Shown piece after piece: positions 42,056 to 51,248 of a stretch of 64,000 nt of DNA. Every line of letters begins with the position of its first letter. Within the stretch, counting starts at the first letter, position 1. The notes under the pieces were generated by a model that saw nothing but the letters and a program-made list of their open reading frames with translations, ran no database searches and was not told the origin of the DNA. This DNA comes from Bacteroidales bacterium (lineage in GTDB: Bacteria; Bacteroidota; Bacteroidia; Bacteroidales; Bacteroidaceae). Where the stretch lies: the NCBI GenBank assembly GCA_012517855.1, contig JAAYUD010000096.1, forward strand, positions 1 through 64,000, in the 5' to 3' direction. The position numbers and the translations under genes are program-made.

Positions 42056-44158
42056 TCACCGTAGCCTGTTCATATCAGCTTCAGACACATGACTTCCTTT
42101 ATAAGCCGATTTGTTTTTATGAAAACGATAAGTGACGGTAATGATCAATTGACGGCTATCCGGGATTTTATGTTTACTATAACTAAGCTTTTCTCCATAT
42201 AGTCGCATATTAGTCCGACTGGTGGCAAAAGCATCTGTCAACTGCACATTAATATCCAAACAGTCCTTCAACATAGTCTTTCGTATACCCAAGTCTATAC
42301 TTTCATCAGGCCGCATATAGCCATCGGCAATGTTGCCACAACTTTGATAGTGTCCATCAAGAGAAACAAAGGTCTTATCCGGCAGTTCAAATGTATTGGC
42401 AAGATCGAAATAGATATTCGGACTATTCATAGTTTTGTTTTTATTCTCATTCCGTATCGTCAGAAAAGGTTTACCCACTTCGAATCCCCAGACAGGCTTC
42501 CAGCACTTCAACGCAGGACTTAGATAAAAAGAAGCATTCAACACCCGATAGCTATTGAAATTGTCAACGGTAAAGATAGCCACATCAGGATCTTTGTCAT
42601 AGCTCTTAGCTTGAAACAAAATAGCATCTTTTGTGTAATGATAGCCTAATGACAATTGCATCCAATGATATCCCAATTGGAAATTCAATAAATACAGAGT
42701 GGAAGGCCTCAACAAAGGATTACCACCTTCATAAATATAACGATTATTATAGTTCATGCTACTGCGCAAGGAGAAAAAAGAAGGACGTTCCTTTTTCACT
42801 ATATAACTAAGTGAAGTCTGTACAGCATTTATCGGTAGGTTCAACGATATATTAGGTAACCAATCATTATATCTCCTACTTTGCTCCGGAACATAAACGC
42901 CGGCATCCCAATAATTGGAAATAGCGTGTTCGTAACGCAGTCCGGTAATGACTTCGAGTTTGCCAACGCACCACGACCATTCGGCAAAACCGGCTATTTT
43001 ACTTTCGTGTATCAGGCTATTGGTCGTAGGCAATACAGCTTGTGGATTATCGAATAGGTCTCGTCGTCTAATAAAAGTATAATCGGCACCCCACTTCAGT
43101 CGTCCATTCCCCGCAGCACGAGAGACCACAAGTTTAGCAGCATACATATTATTATAAGCTTTCGTATTTGAAGTTATTCGAGAAGCTACATCCAAAGCAT
43201 TTGTCTCATCCGACAGTTGGTCTGTATTATCTCTATCAATAACAATATCAGTAGTAAAATCTACCTTCCATTTATTTACCTCTCCTTGATAGAAGGCATT
43301 AATCAAATGTCCGACACCTCCTTGCGCGCTGAGCGATAAATATTTCACTTGGTCCTGCTTTGAACCGTTACGCCATACAGCATAATCGGAATAATCATCA
43401 AAATAAAAATGGGGAAGATCATTCACTTGATAAGACACACCGGCCGAATGCTGGGAGCTGAAATCAAAATTCATACCCAAGTTTCCACCCAACATCAGTC
43501 CTCGTTGATAAAACTTACTAGAGCTATTGACCTGCAGATTATCGGTCGATACAATATTGTATTGAGTGTCCTGCCGATGGTTGCTTTTCGAGCGATTACA
43601 ATAAATATCGCCGAATAATGACAACTTATGATGCCTATAGCCAAGATCCAATTGTTCGTTGAGATTAGCACAGCGACCTTGAACATAGTTATTTTTCAGA
43701 CTTGCGCTCATGAAGTCTTCCAAATGACGAATAGTATAAATACGAATAACAGCCTTTACCGTCGCTTCATATTCGGCACCCGGATTGGTGATAATCTCTA
43801 CCTTTTCAATATTTCGAGATGAAAGTCGTTCAATCTCACTTTTGTCATTCACCCGATGTCCATCGATATATATAGTAGGTTCTCCTCGCCCGAATACCTG
43901 ATACCCTTCGTCCGAATATTGCACTCCAGGCAAATGCTGCAACACATCTCGTCCATTACCCACTGAAGCAAGATTGGAATGGTTTACTTTAGCTATAAGT
44001 ATACCATTTTTGAGAGATAACGGCCGCCTCTGCCCCTTAACAGTAATTTCGTTTAAAACCACATTTTTCAAAGAATCGATCTCTACGTTTTTCACCGATT
44101 GTGCTCTACCCGACAAAAAGAAACACCAGAGAATAAAAAGAAGCATTAAATATTTCAT
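42056..44158 (-). CDS. TonB-receptor-like outer-membrane beta-barrel protein
   Basis: 700 residues with a signal peptide (LFILWCFFLSGRAQS). A TonB-plug-like domain lies at about 30-150 (LNEITVKGQRRPLSLKNG, DVLQHLPGVQYSDEGYQVFGRGEPTIYIDG, IEKVEIITNPGAEYEA), followed by a barrel with the final strand QLIITVTYRFHKNK. It lacks the carboxypeptidase-like N-terminal domain and any SusD partner, so it belongs to the outer-membrane beta-barrel family often found next to membrane-tethered winged-helix regulators. Such a regulator is encoded 1.1 kb upstream. The ligand is unknown, and it is probably not part of the PUL. Confidence 0.85.
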   Translation of the reverse strand: MKYLMLLFILWCFFLSGRAQSVKNVEIDSLKNVVLNEITVKGQRRPLSLKNGILIAKVNHSNLASVGNGRDVLQHLPGVQYSDEGYQVFGRGEPTIYIDGHRVNDKSEIERLSSRNIEKVEIITNPGAEYEATVKAVIRIYTIRHLEDFMSASLKNNYVQGRCANLNEQLDLGYRHHKLSLFGDIYCNRSKSNHRQDTQYNIVSTDNLQVNSSSKFYQRGLMLGGNLGMNFDFSSQHSAGVSYQVNDLPHFYFDDYSDYAVWRNGSKQDQVKYLSLSAQGGVGHLINAFYQGEVNKWKVDFTTDIVIDRDNTDQLSDETNALDVASRITSNTKAYNNMYAAKLVVSRAAGNGRLKWGADYTFIRRRDLFDNPQAVLPTTNSLIHESKIAGFAEWSWCVGKLEVITGLRYEHAISNYWDAGVYVPEQSRRYNDWLPNISLNLPINAVQTSLSYIVKKERPSFFSLRSSMNYNNRYIYEGGNPLLRPSTLYLLNFQLGYHWMQLSLGYHYTKDAILFQAKSYDKDPDVAIFTVDNFNSYRVLNASFYLSPALKCWKPVWGFEVGKPFLTIRNENKNKTMNSPNIYFDLANTFELPDKTFVSLDGHYQSCGNIADGYMRPDESIDLGIRKTMLKDCLDINVQLTDAFATSRTNMRLYGEKLSYSKHKIPDSRQLIITVTYRFHKNKSAYKGSHVSEADMNRLR

Positions 44159-44181
44159 TTTTTATGTCTTTTATTTTAGTG

Positions 44182-44189
44182 CAAAAGTA
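44182..44189 (-). promoter_or_regulatory. Putative promoter -7 box for the outer-membrane barrel gene
   Basis: The minus strand reads TACTTTTG (TAnnTTTG consensus) 24 bases upstream of the ATG at 44158, giving a short leader. No clear -33 element was seen. Confidence 0.5.
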
Positions 44190-44355
44190 GAGCACGCTAT
44201 ACATAGGGTAATAAATAATTCCCTGACATTTATCATACATTTAACTGACATCTTACCAGACATTGACTATTATCATGATTCTATGTAAAAATCGCCACAC
44301 ATCCCCACAACTATACTTTGCAGTACACCACACAGCAACATACAGTTGATTTTTT

Positions 44356-44460
44356 GCAATATTGTCGTATGTTAGTTTTCCCGATGATGTCCTTAAGTTT
44401 TTTTGAAAACGTATGGACGTCAACAAATTTAGGTCCATACGTGGTTTTGAGTGGTAAGAA
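44356..44460 (+). repeat. Degenerate copy of a dispersed approximately 106-bp inverted-repeat element
   Basis: It shares long blocks with 56811-56916: ATTGTCGTATGTTAGTTTT, then TCCTTAAGTTTT, and later CATACGTGGTTTT versus CATATGTGGTTTT, in the same order and spacing. Here the second arm of the main stem has diverged. A different 9-bp stem, CGTATGGAC/GTCCATACG, is present instead. The outer inverted repeats of the other copy are degraded here. Confidence 0.8.
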
Positions 44461-44509
44461 TTCACTGTGGTAATTCCAAGACCATGAAATCCATCTGCAT
44501 TTCAACCTT

Positions 44510-44543
44510 TGCCACCTCCGTATGACACCATACGGAGGTGGCA
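44510..44543. repeat. Perfect 15-bp hairpin with 4-base loop
   Basis: TGCCACCTCCGTATG and CATACGGAGGTGGCA flank the loop ACAC. It is GC-rich relative to its surroundings and has no T-run, so it is not an ordinary terminator. It lies 50 bases beyond the repeat element copy. Confidence 0.8.
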
Positions 44544-44952
44544 TACAACAGGTTAACGATGCGCCGTATACAACGCCAGCGAAAAAAGGTCCGAAAATCG
44601 GCCCTAGAGTATACTGTAGAATCCTTATTTTCAGCGGACCTCTGCTTAGAACGAGTCTAAACGATAGCCTACAGATAGTTGAGAAGCCGTTTTGCAGATA
44701 GACGAGTATTCCATCCATTGAGTATCTCATGTCACTAAATTTCCTGGAACTTTACTGAGAGTTTGAGACGCACATCCTCATTGACGCAAGATTGCGTTGA
44801 TCTAAAGTTGTGATGTGAATACTGTTTTTCAGAACGTTTTGGAAGGTGAATATAGGAAGCGATACTGATACTATTTTAACCATATCGAAGAGGTACTCCT
44901 CGATATACAAAATCGAGCTTATGTTCTCAAAAAATGATAAGGACAAACATAA

Positions 44953-45016
44953 AAATTCATAAGGACGAAACCAAAAGTTTCTCCTTATGAATTTTTAGTT
45001 TCGTCCTTATGAATTT
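44953..45016. repeat. Three-arm repeat able to form alternative hairpins
   Basis: AAATTCATAAGGACGAAAC (44953-44971) is followed by GTTTCTCCTTATGAATTT (44977-44994) and GTTTCGTCCTTATGAATTT (44998-45016). Arm 1 is a perfect complement of arm 3 (19 bp) and a near-complement of arm 2 (one base shorter), so the two hairpins exclude each other. Confidence 0.85.
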
Positions 45017-45250
45017 CTTGCTGTATATCAACGTTTTACACAGCATCCATTTATATTTTGCTTTTATTCGGCTTACATTTGAGCAAAGAGATAGTCGTAA
45101 AAATAGTGTCTTAGAAGGCCTTCTCGACAGGATTCTGATAAAAAAGTATCAGAATATAGGAGAATATTCACCCTGAGATACGTTCCGAGAATACCTTAAC
45201 AGGCATTTTTGACGAATGGTATAGAGCATTATCAATATAAGACAGTTCAA

Positions 45251-46129
45251 TCAGTATTGCTTCTCTAGCCTATATGCTCGACCTCGATCGGTTTTGATAT
45301 ACAAATTACTATTGGCTTCAATAATAGGTTTCAGTCGACGAATGAGAGTATAAAGCGTTTCGTCGGCATTGTCTTTGCCAGGCCATAAAGATTGGCAAAT
45401 TTCGGACTTGCATAGATAATGAGATGAAGATAAAAAGAACATCTTCATCAAACTATATTGCAGAGGAGTAAGCCGAATGCGATTACGCTGTTCATCATAG
45501 AAACAACTGTCGATGGTACAAAGTGACATATTGCCAACAGAAATAATACCCGCATTCATTTCTATTTTCTTGCGTCGACGATACAACAACAGAGGCATCA
45601 GCGTCCCAACCAACAGAGACAAACAAAAAACGAGAATAGGTCCATCGGGATGCGAGAGCAAAAAGATTTTCCAAAACGGACAATGTGCATATCCCCTAAA
45701 AACCAATATCGGAGGAACGGTCGAAGCTGTCTGCACAGCAGGAGACATCCACAAGATCGTATCACTCATCAGACAATCGCCCGACAACTCGTCGGTGAAA
45801 GGATGTCCATTTCGAGGAAGCAAACGGACTTGTATGCCTGACGTTGAACGAAGCGGGGCAAAAGGCAACGCCGCAGCAAAGGTCTTATCGAAGGTACGAA
45901 CAGAAACCGGATTTCCCATCATTGTTTGAATCTGAGTATAGGTCTTCAGAGTATCGGCTGTGAGCCACTTGGCAGCACGGCGCGACATCGTTTGTTGCAA
46001 AGCAACATTAAGCGAGACTTTTATTTTAGAGCGCGTTGACGAATAGTTGTGCGCTCCCCAACCAAATGAAAAAGCCAGCAACATCATTACCGCCAATAAC
46101 AAAATATTTCGTTGTAACTGATATTTCAT
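45251..46129 (-). CDS. Membrane-tethered winged-helix transcriptional regulator
   Basis: 292 residues from the ATG at 46129; the track start is a TTG. One membrane helix lies near the N-terminus (NILLLAVMMLLAFSFGWG), then an extracytoplasmic domain of about 130 residues and a second helix (ILVFCLSLLVGTLMPLLL). It ends with an OmpR-type winged helix (IRLTPLQYSLMKMFFLSSSHYLCKSEICQSLWPGKDNADETLYTLIRRLKPII, RGRAYRLEKQY). There is no receiver domain, so it senses directly across the membrane, like ToxR/CadC-style proteins. Its likely target is the outer-membrane barrel gene downstream on the same strand. Confidence 0.85.
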   Translation of the reverse strand: MKYQLQRNILLLAVMMLLAFSFGWGAHNYSSTRSKIKVSLNVALQQTMSRRAAKWLTADTLKTYTQIQTMMGNPVSVRTFDKTFAAALPFAPLRSTSGIQVRLLPRNGHPFTDELSGDCLMSDTILWMSPAVQTASTVPPILVFRGYAHCPFWKIFLLSHPDGPILVFCLSLLVGTLMPLLLYRRRKKIEMNAGIISVGNMSLCTIDSCFYDEQRNRIRLTPLQYSLMKMFFLSSSHYLCKSEICQSLWPGKDNADETLYTLIRRLKPIIEANSNLYIKTDRGRAYRLEKQY

Positions 46130-46313
46130 AAACAATACAATAGCTTATTATATACAGCAAAGCCCCAAAGACAGTGCTAACAGCGGATAAAATTACATAT
46201 TTTTTTAATTCAACAGGACAATCGGACGAAATATTTCACGATTCTTTACTTCGACAGTATAATAGAGTATTCATACAAAGCATGCTTTGCACAACAAAAC
46301 CAACAAAAAATAA

Positions 46314-46343
46314 AGCCGCAACAGAAACAAATCTATTGCGGCT
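46314..46343 (-). terminator. Rho-independent terminator of metK
   Basis: AGCCGCAA pairs with TTGCGGCT across a 14-base loop, 21 bases after the metK stop. On the minus strand it runs into TTATTTTTTGTTG. This is a standard terminator layout. Confidence 0.82.
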
Positions 46344-46364
46344 ATCCTTTTTATAAATGAAAAA

Positions 46365-47657
46365 CTAAAGTCCGAAAGCAGCTTTAATTTTATCTACATA
46401 ATCGAGTTTCTCCCACGTAAACAATTCTACAGTAACTGTTTTACTATCGGCATAATTTGAAGTAAACGTTTTGGTCACTACCTGAGATTCACGTCCCATG
46501 TGTCCATAAGAAGCAGTTTCCAAATATATCGGATTGCGCAGTTTAAGACGCTCTTCGATAGCACGAGGACGAAGATCAAAGAGCTGTCCTACCTTTCGAG
46601 CTATTTCGCCATCACTCATTTTGACATGTCCATGACCATAAGTATTGACATAAATGTTGATAGGTTCTGCAATACCGATAGCATAAGACAACTGAATGAG
46701 CACTTCGTCGGCAACACCGGCTGCAACCAAATTTTTTGCGATGTGACGGGCTGCATAAGCTGCACTACGGTCTACCTTGCTAGGATCTTTGCCCGAGAAG
46801 GCGCCACCACCATGTGCACCCTTGCCACCATAAGTATCTACAATAATCTTACGGCCAGTCAAGCCGGTATCGCCATGAGGGCCACCAATCACGAACTTAC
46901 CTGTAGGATTAACAAAATATTTGATGTTATCATCGAAAAGTTTACGAACTTTCTCGAGCGAGATAGATTCCAATACCCGAGGCATCAATATCTCAATGAC
47001 ATCTTTACGGATTTTCGCCAACATTTCTTCATCAGCTTTGAGTTGAGCCTCACAAGAAGCATCTTTCGGCTGAATAAATTCATCGTGTTGAGTCGAAACG
47101 ACAATCGTATCGATACGGACAGGTTTGTCATTATCATCATATTCAATCGTCACTTGACTCTTGGCATCAGGGCGTAAATAAGTCATCACCTTACCTTCGC
47201 GGCGTATTTCGGCCAGTACATACAATATACGATGAGCTAAGTCGAGCGAAAGCGGCATATAGTTTTCGGTCTCGTTTGTAGCATAACCAAACATCATACC
47301 TTGGTCGCCTGCCCCTTGATTCATGGGGTCTTCACGTTCAACGCCACGATTAATATCGGGACTTTGTTCATGAATAGCAGAAAGTATGCCACACGAATTA
47401 CTTTCGAACATGTATTCGCCTTTCGTATAACCGATTTTTTGAATAACTTCGCGTGCCACTCTTTGTAGGTCGATATACGCTTTAGTCTTCACTTCTCCCG
47501 CAATAACTACCTGTCCGGTAGTTACCAATGTTTCGCAAGCTACTTTAGAATTCGGGTCATAGACCAGTAGTTTATCAAGTATAGCGTCCGATATTTGATC
47601 GGCCACTTTGTCGGGGTGTCCTTCAGACACCGATTCGGATGTGAATAAATATCCCAT
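46365..47657 (-). CDS. metK: S-adenosylmethionine synthase
   Basis: 430 residues from the ATG at 47657; the track start is a TTG two codons earlier. All family signatures are present: [67 protein letters not shown] and [26 protein letters not shown]. It makes SAM from methionine and ATP in the cytoplasm. It is somewhat longer than the enterobacterial enzyme, as is usual in Bacteroidetes. It has its own promoter and terminator, and the leader carries a SAM-II riboswitch, so feedback control by SAM is expected. Confidence 0.98.
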   Translation of the reverse strand: MGYLFTSESVSEGHPDKVADQISDAILDKLLVYDPNSKVACETLVTTGQVVIAGEVKTKAYIDLQRVAREVIQKIGYTKGEYMFESNSCGILSAIHEQSPDINRGVEREDPMNQGAGDQGMMFGYATNETENYMPLSLDLAHRILYVLAEIRREGKVMTYLRPDAKSQVTIEYDDNDKPVRIDTIVVSTQHDEFIQPKDASCEAQLKADEEMLAKIRKDVIEILMPRVLESISLEKVRKLFDDNIKYFVNPTGKFVIGGPHGDTGLTGRKIIVDTYGGKGAHGGGAFSGKDPSKVDRSAAYAARHIAKNLVAAGVADEVLIQLSYAIGIAEPINIYVNTYGHGHVKMSDGEIARKVGQLFDLRPRAIEERLKLRNPIYLETASYGHMGRESQVVTKTFTSNYADSKTVTVELFTWEKLDYVDKIKAAFGL

Positions 47658-47749
47658 TGTCAATTGGAATTTAAAAAATTAATGTATAAAATAGAATGTA
47701 GTGTAGAGGATGAAAAGCTGTGCGAACGCACAATAATTAAGATTATATT

Positions 47750-47793
47750 TTAGCATTTTTTCTTGTGGTTGCAAGCGATTCAAATCTTTCCAC
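47750..47793 (-). ncRNA. SAM-II riboswitch in the metK leader
   Basis: Read on the minus strand: GTGG-aaa-GATTTG-aatc-GCTTGCAA-CCAC-aagaaaaaat-GCTAAA. The GTGG/CCAC pair forms P1. The conserved GATTTG, GCTTGCAnCCAC and distal GCTAAA blocks match the SAM-II H-type pseudoknot aptamer as I know it. It lies between a TACCTTTG -7 box and metK (about 90 bases before the ATG), a fitting place for SAM feedback. A small GTGCG-ttcg-CGCAC-like hairpin lies between aptamer and gene. Ligand and fold assignment are by motif only; a covariance-model search would settle it. Confidence 0.82.
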
Positions 47794-47808
47794 TAACATT
47801 TTCGGGTA

Positions 47809-47816
47809 CAAAGGTA
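47809..47816 (-). promoter_or_regulatory. metK: Putative metK promoter -7 box
   Basis: The minus strand reads TACCTTTG (TAnnTTTG). The expected start of transcription falls a few bases before the riboswitch P1 stem, so the leader would begin with the aptamer. No clear -33 TTTG. Confidence 0.6.
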
Positions 47817-47840
47817 GATATAATTTCGATACTTAGAATA

Positions 47841-48305
47841 TTACTGTATGGAAATTAACAATTCTTTAATGCTTTTTCCCAAGACAGGATGCATGAGTCC
47901 GGGAGCGATCTCGCAGAGGGGTTGCATTACAAAAAGTCGTTGTGTCATTAATGGATGAGGAATAATTAAATCGTCTTCTTCAACAATCCAGTCGTCGTAA
48001 AGTAGTATATCAATATCAATAATGCGATCCTCATACCGCCCTTCAGATGACTTACGAGCCCTGCCCATCTGCCGTTCTATCTCTTTTGTCGCATACAAAA
48101 CATTGCGTGGCAACAGTACCGTTTCAACCCCAACGGCTACATTGATAAAACTATTTTCCGAACAAAATCCCCAAGGTTCGGTAATGTAAAGAGCCGATCG
48201 GGAAATGACTTTTCCGACCAGCTCTTCTATATGGTTGACAGCCGTTCTGATGTGCTGCTCTTTATCACCAAGATTGGTACCAATGCTGAGATAAAGCACA
48301 GCCAT
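47841..48305 (-). CDS. folK: 2-amino-4-hydroxy-6-hydroxymethyldihydropteridine pyrophosphokinase
   Basis: 154 residues, the usual HPPK length. Motifs: YLSIGTNLGDKEQHI at the N-terminus, SALYITEPWGFCSENSFINVAVGVET (substrate site with the EPWG-type loop) and GRYEDRIIDIDILLYDD, matching the HPPK signature RxxDxDxLxY. It transfers pyrophosphate from ATP to the pterin in folate synthesis. It lies 5 bases after queA, at the end of the ftsX-uppP-truB-queA unit. Confidence 0.95.
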   Translation of the reverse strand: MAVLYLSIGTNLGDKEQHIRTAVNHIEELVGKVISRSALYITEPWGFCSENSFINVAVGVETVLLPRNVLYATKEIERQMGRARKSSEGRYEDRIIDIDILLYDDWIVEEDDLIIPHPLMTQRLFVMQPLCEIAPGLMHPVLGKSIKELLISIQ

Positions 48306-48310
48306 CTCGT

Positions 48311-49366
48311 TTAATCGATTATAAGCATGGCATCGCCATACGTACCGAAACGATAATCTTCTTTTAACGCAACATCATAGGCGTGCATTACTTCATCGTA
48401 TCCGCCAAAGGCAGCCTGGAGCATCAATAACGTAGACAACGGCATGTGAAAATTAGAGATCATACTATTGGCAACCGTAAAATTGTAGGGCGGGAAAATA
48501 AATTTATTCGTCCACCCGTCAAAAGGTTTGATCCGTCCATAAGTATTGACTGTACTCTCTATAGCCCGCATCACCGTCGTACCAACAGCACAGACATTAT
48601 GACCAATATCCTTTGCCTTATTGACTACAGAAACAGCCTCTTCGCCAACGAGCATTTGCTCGGAGTCGGTTTTATGTTTAGTCAAGTCTTCAACATCTAT
48701 TTCGCGGAAATTGCCCAAACCAGCATGAAGTGTTACAAAAGCAAAGTTAATGCCTTTTATCTCGAGACGTTTCATCAATTCGCGACTGAAATGTAGTCCT
48801 GCAGTAGGAGCTGTCACAGCACCTTCATTCTTGGCAAAGATACATTGAAAATCTTCTGCGTCTTCAGGTCTAAGCTCCCGTTTGATGATGCTATGTGGCA
48901 ACGGTGTTTCGCCAAGAGCATACAATGCATTCTTAAATTCCTCGTGCGGTCCGTCGTAAAGGAAACGAAGAGTACGCCCGCGAGAAGTGGTATTGTCTAT
49001 TACTTCGGCAACCATCGAATCATCTTCACCGAAGTAGAGTTTATTTCCGATACGTATCTTACGCGCCGGATCTACAAGAACATCCCATAAGCGCAATTTC
49101 TCGTTCAATTCGCGCAACAAAAACACTTCAATGCGCGCTCCGGTCTTCTCTTTATTACCATAAAGACGAGCTGGAAATACTTTGGTATCATTGAAGATAA
49201 AGCAATCTTTATCATCGAAATAGTCAATAACATCTTTAAATATTCTATGTTCAATCTCACCTGTCTTCCGATGAAGTACCATCAGTTTTGCTTCATCCCG
49301 GAAATGAGCCGGGTGTTGAGCGATTTTTTCTTCCGGTAATTTAAATTTGAATTGCGACAGCTTCAT
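48311..49366 (-). CDS. queA: S-adenosylmethionine:tRNA ribosyltransferase-isomerase
   Basis: 351 residues. QueA motifs: [56 protein letters not shown] and [21 protein letters not shown]. It adds the ribosyl moiety of SAM to tRNA preQ1 to make epoxyqueuosine. It lies 33 bases after truB in a unit with other core genes and is followed at once by folK. Confidence 0.97.
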   Translation of the reverse strand: MKLSQFKFKLPEEKIAQHPAHFRDEAKLMVLHRKTGEIEHRIFKDVIDYFDDKDCFIFNDTKVFPARLYGNKEKTGARIEVFLLRELNEKLRLWDVLVDPARKIRIGNKLYFGEDDSMVAEVIDNTTSRGRTLRFLYDGPHEEFKNALYALGETPLPHSIIKRELRPEDAEDFQCIFAKNEGAVTAPTAGLHFSRELMKRLEIKGINFAFVTLHAGLGNFREIDVEDLTKHKTDSEQMLVGEEAVSVVNKAKDIGHNVCAVGTTVMRAIESTVNTYGRIKPFDGWTNKFIFPPYNFTVANSMISNFHMPLSTLLMLQAAFGGYDEVMHAYDVALKEDYRFGTYGDAMLIID

Positions 49367-49399
49367 AATTGTTTTTATTTTTGTTGTTTATAGTTTCAT

Positions 49400-50119
49400 C
49401 TAATTATTTATTTCTTCCTCTTGTTCTATCTCTTGATGGTCGAGCCATTCGCCGAACAGAAGCGGATCAAGACATTTGTCTACCGTTATATCCCCTACTC
49501 TAGTACGCCGTAGCGAAGTAAGGTATGCTCCACTGTGCAGTGCTTCGCCAATATCGCGGGCCAGTGCTCTGATGTATGTACCTTTACTGCAAACGACCCT
49601 TATTTTAATGTTCGGAATATCACACTCCAACAGTTCTATTTCGTCAATAACCAATGTTTTCGGTTTGAGTGTCACCTCTTTCCCTTTACGAGCCTTCAAA
49701 TAAGCAGGCTGTCCATCTATCTTACAAGCCGAAAAAGAGGGAGGTATTTGCTGAATTTCACCAACGAACTTAACCAGCGTCTGCTCTATCAATTCTTTGG
49801 TAATATGCTCCGTAGGATAAGTGGCATCTATTTCATGTTCCATATCAAACGAAACGGTGGTGGCTCCCAACCGAAGTCCTGCTATATATTCTTTTGTATG
49901 ACTTTGCAGTTCTTCAATTCTTTTGGTAGCTCTACCAGTACATACAACCAATACACCCGTAGCAAGCGGATCGAGCGTTCCCGCATGTCCTACTTTCAAT
50001 TCTTTTTTTTTCAAACCGAGCTTTGCGCAAAGTTGGAACCGTATCATCGACACCACTTTGAAAGAAGTCATACGGTATGGTTTATCAAAACAAAGAACTT
50101 CTCCTTTTCTAAATTTCAT
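49400..50119 (-). CDS. truB: tRNA pseudouridine-55 synthase
   Basis: 239 residues. [25 protein letters not shown] carries the catalytic Asp. [22 protein letters not shown] and [21 protein letters not shown] are the other TruB blocks. It converts U55 in the T-loop of tRNAs. Its ATG overlaps the uppP stop by 4 bases, so translation is coupled. A glutamate-rich tail ends the protein. Confidence 0.97.
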   Translation of the reverse strand: MKFRKGEVLCFDKPYRMTSFKVVSMIRFQLCAKLGLKKKELKVGHAGTLDPLATGVLVVCTGRATKRIEELQSHTKEYIAGLRLGATTVSFDMEHEIDATYPTEHITKELIEQTLVKFVGEIQQIPPSFSACKIDGQPAYLKARKGKEVTLKPKTLVIDEIELLECDIPNIKIRVVCSKGTYIRALARDIGEALHSGAYLTSLRRTRVGDITVDKCLDPLLFGEWLDHQEIEQEEEINN

Positions 50120-50976
50120 CCGGCAATATTCATAGGGTGACCGCTTAACAGCCAGATTAGAATAAACACGCCCACAATGATACGATAAACGCCGAAAGCC
50201 TTGAATCCATATTTAGTCAGAAAATCAATAAAGCCCTTTATAGCTACCATAGCCACAAAAAAAGCAATCACACTTCCCAATAGCAAAATAAAAATATTAT
50301 TCGACGTGATAGCGCCCGCATCACCTGATTTATACAATTTAAAAATATCTAGTACCGTAGCGGCAAACATAGTAGGCACAGCCAGAAAGAAAGAGAATTC
50401 GGCAGCATCCTTGCGAGTGAATTTCTGAGACATACCACCCACAATAGTAGCCATCGAACGAGAGACTCCCGGTATCATGGCAATACATTGGAAAAGGCCG
50501 ATATTAAAAGCTTTCTTTTCGGTCATCACCGTCCGTTCATTACCCTTATTGAAAATACGGTCGCAGAAAAGCATAAAGATTCCACCTACTACCAGCATCG
50601 ACGCCACTACTGTGACACTACCCAAAAGTTCGTCCACTATTTTATTTCCCAATCCACCGATAACGATAGCGGGAATAAAAGCGACAAACAGTTTCCAATA
50701 AAAGTCCCATTTATGCAAGAACTTCTGTACTGAAGAAACCCCTTCGGGAGCGGAAGTATGATTAAGGCGAAAAAAACGTTTATAGTAAAGTACAATAACC
50801 GACAAAATAGCACCAAACTGAATAATCACCGTAAAAGCCTTAACAAATGGAGTACTTTCTATTCCCATCAAGTTCTGAGCAATAATCATGTGTCCTGTCG
50901 ACGAAACCGGCAAAAATTCGGTCAGCCCTTCAACAATAGCCAGAATGATTGTTTGAATAATTGTCAATCCACCCAT
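50116..50976 (-). CDS. uppP: Undecaprenyl-diphosphate phosphatase
   Basis: 286 residues with about eight membrane helices. Both BacA/UppP signatures are present: [17 protein letters not shown] near the N-terminus and [16 protein letters not shown] about midway. It regenerates undecaprenyl phosphate for cell-wall and glycan synthesis in the inner membrane. It overlaps its neighbours by 1 base (upstream DUF3098 gene) and 4 bases (truB). Confidence 0.97.
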   Translation of the reverse strand: MGGLTIIQTIILAIVEGLTEFLPVSSTGHMIIAQNLMGIESTPFVKAFTVIIQFGAILSVIVLYYKRFFRLNHTSAPEGVSSVQKFLHKWDFYWKLFVAFIPAIVIGGLGNKIVDELLGSVTVVASMLVVGGIFMLFCDRIFNKGNERTVMTEKKAFNIGLFQCIAMIPGVSRSMATIVGGMSQKFTRKDAAEFSFFLAVPTMFAATVLDIFKLYKSGDAGAITSNNIFILLLGSVIAFFVAMVAIKGFIDFLTKYGFKAFGVYRIIVGVFILIWLLSGHPMNIAG

Positions 50977-51242
50977 TATTTATCATCTTTTGGTTTACGC
51001 AAAATAGCAAAGATGATAGAGAGGTAGCCCAATAGGCAAACAACCGGAGCTACTTTTATACGGCGAAAGCTAAAAATATCAGGTTCGTAATGTGTCTCGC
51101 TCGAATTGGGACCAACCATCAATAAAAAACCTATAATGACAACCGCTACGCCGATAGCCAACATGACATAGTTGGTCTTATCAAAAGCGAATTTTCTTTT
51201 GTCTTCCACACCGTTATTTGTATCTGTCTGTTTCATAAACAT
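50976..51242 (-). CDS. DUF3098 small membrane protein
   Basis: 88 residues with two membrane helices ([20 protein letters not shown] and [18 protein letters not shown]) separated by a short polar loop ending [10 protein letters not shown]. It matches the Bacteroidetes-specific DUF3098 family, which almost always sits between ftsX and uppP. Function unknown; a link to division or envelope work is suggested only by its neighbours. A second ATG two codons in is also possible. Confidence 0.85.
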   Translation of the reverse strand: MFMKQTDTNNGVEDKRKFAFDKTNYVMLAIGVAVVIIGFLLMVGPNSSETHYEPDIFSFRRIKVAPVVCLLGYLSIIFAILRKPKDDK

Positions 51243-51248
51243 TGAGTT

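Larger units (their letters stand above)
44190..45250. other. 1.1-kb gene-free region rich in inverted repeats
   Basis: I see no credible gene; the two minus-strand ORFs (139 and 64 residues) resemble nothing and run across the repeats. Contents: a degenerate copy of the repeat element also found at 56.8 kb (44356-44460), a 15-bp hairpin (44510-44543), a three-arm repeat (44953-45016), the palindrome AGAAGGCCTTCT (45113-45124), and a 9-bp hairpin ATTCTGATA/TATCAGAAT (45132-45155). This density of palindromes is unlike any other part of the window. Confidence 0.7.

Noticed and set aside
44311-44730. 139-residue minus-strand ORF (and the 64-residue ORF at 44752-44946)
   Set aside because: It runs through the repeat element and the 15-bp hairpin, has many Cys/Trp residues typical of non-coding translation, and matches nothing I know. 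No transposase or integrase remnant could be made out.
46500-47177. 225-residue plus-strand ORF
   Set aside because: It is antisense to metK, with no recognisable motif and no start context.
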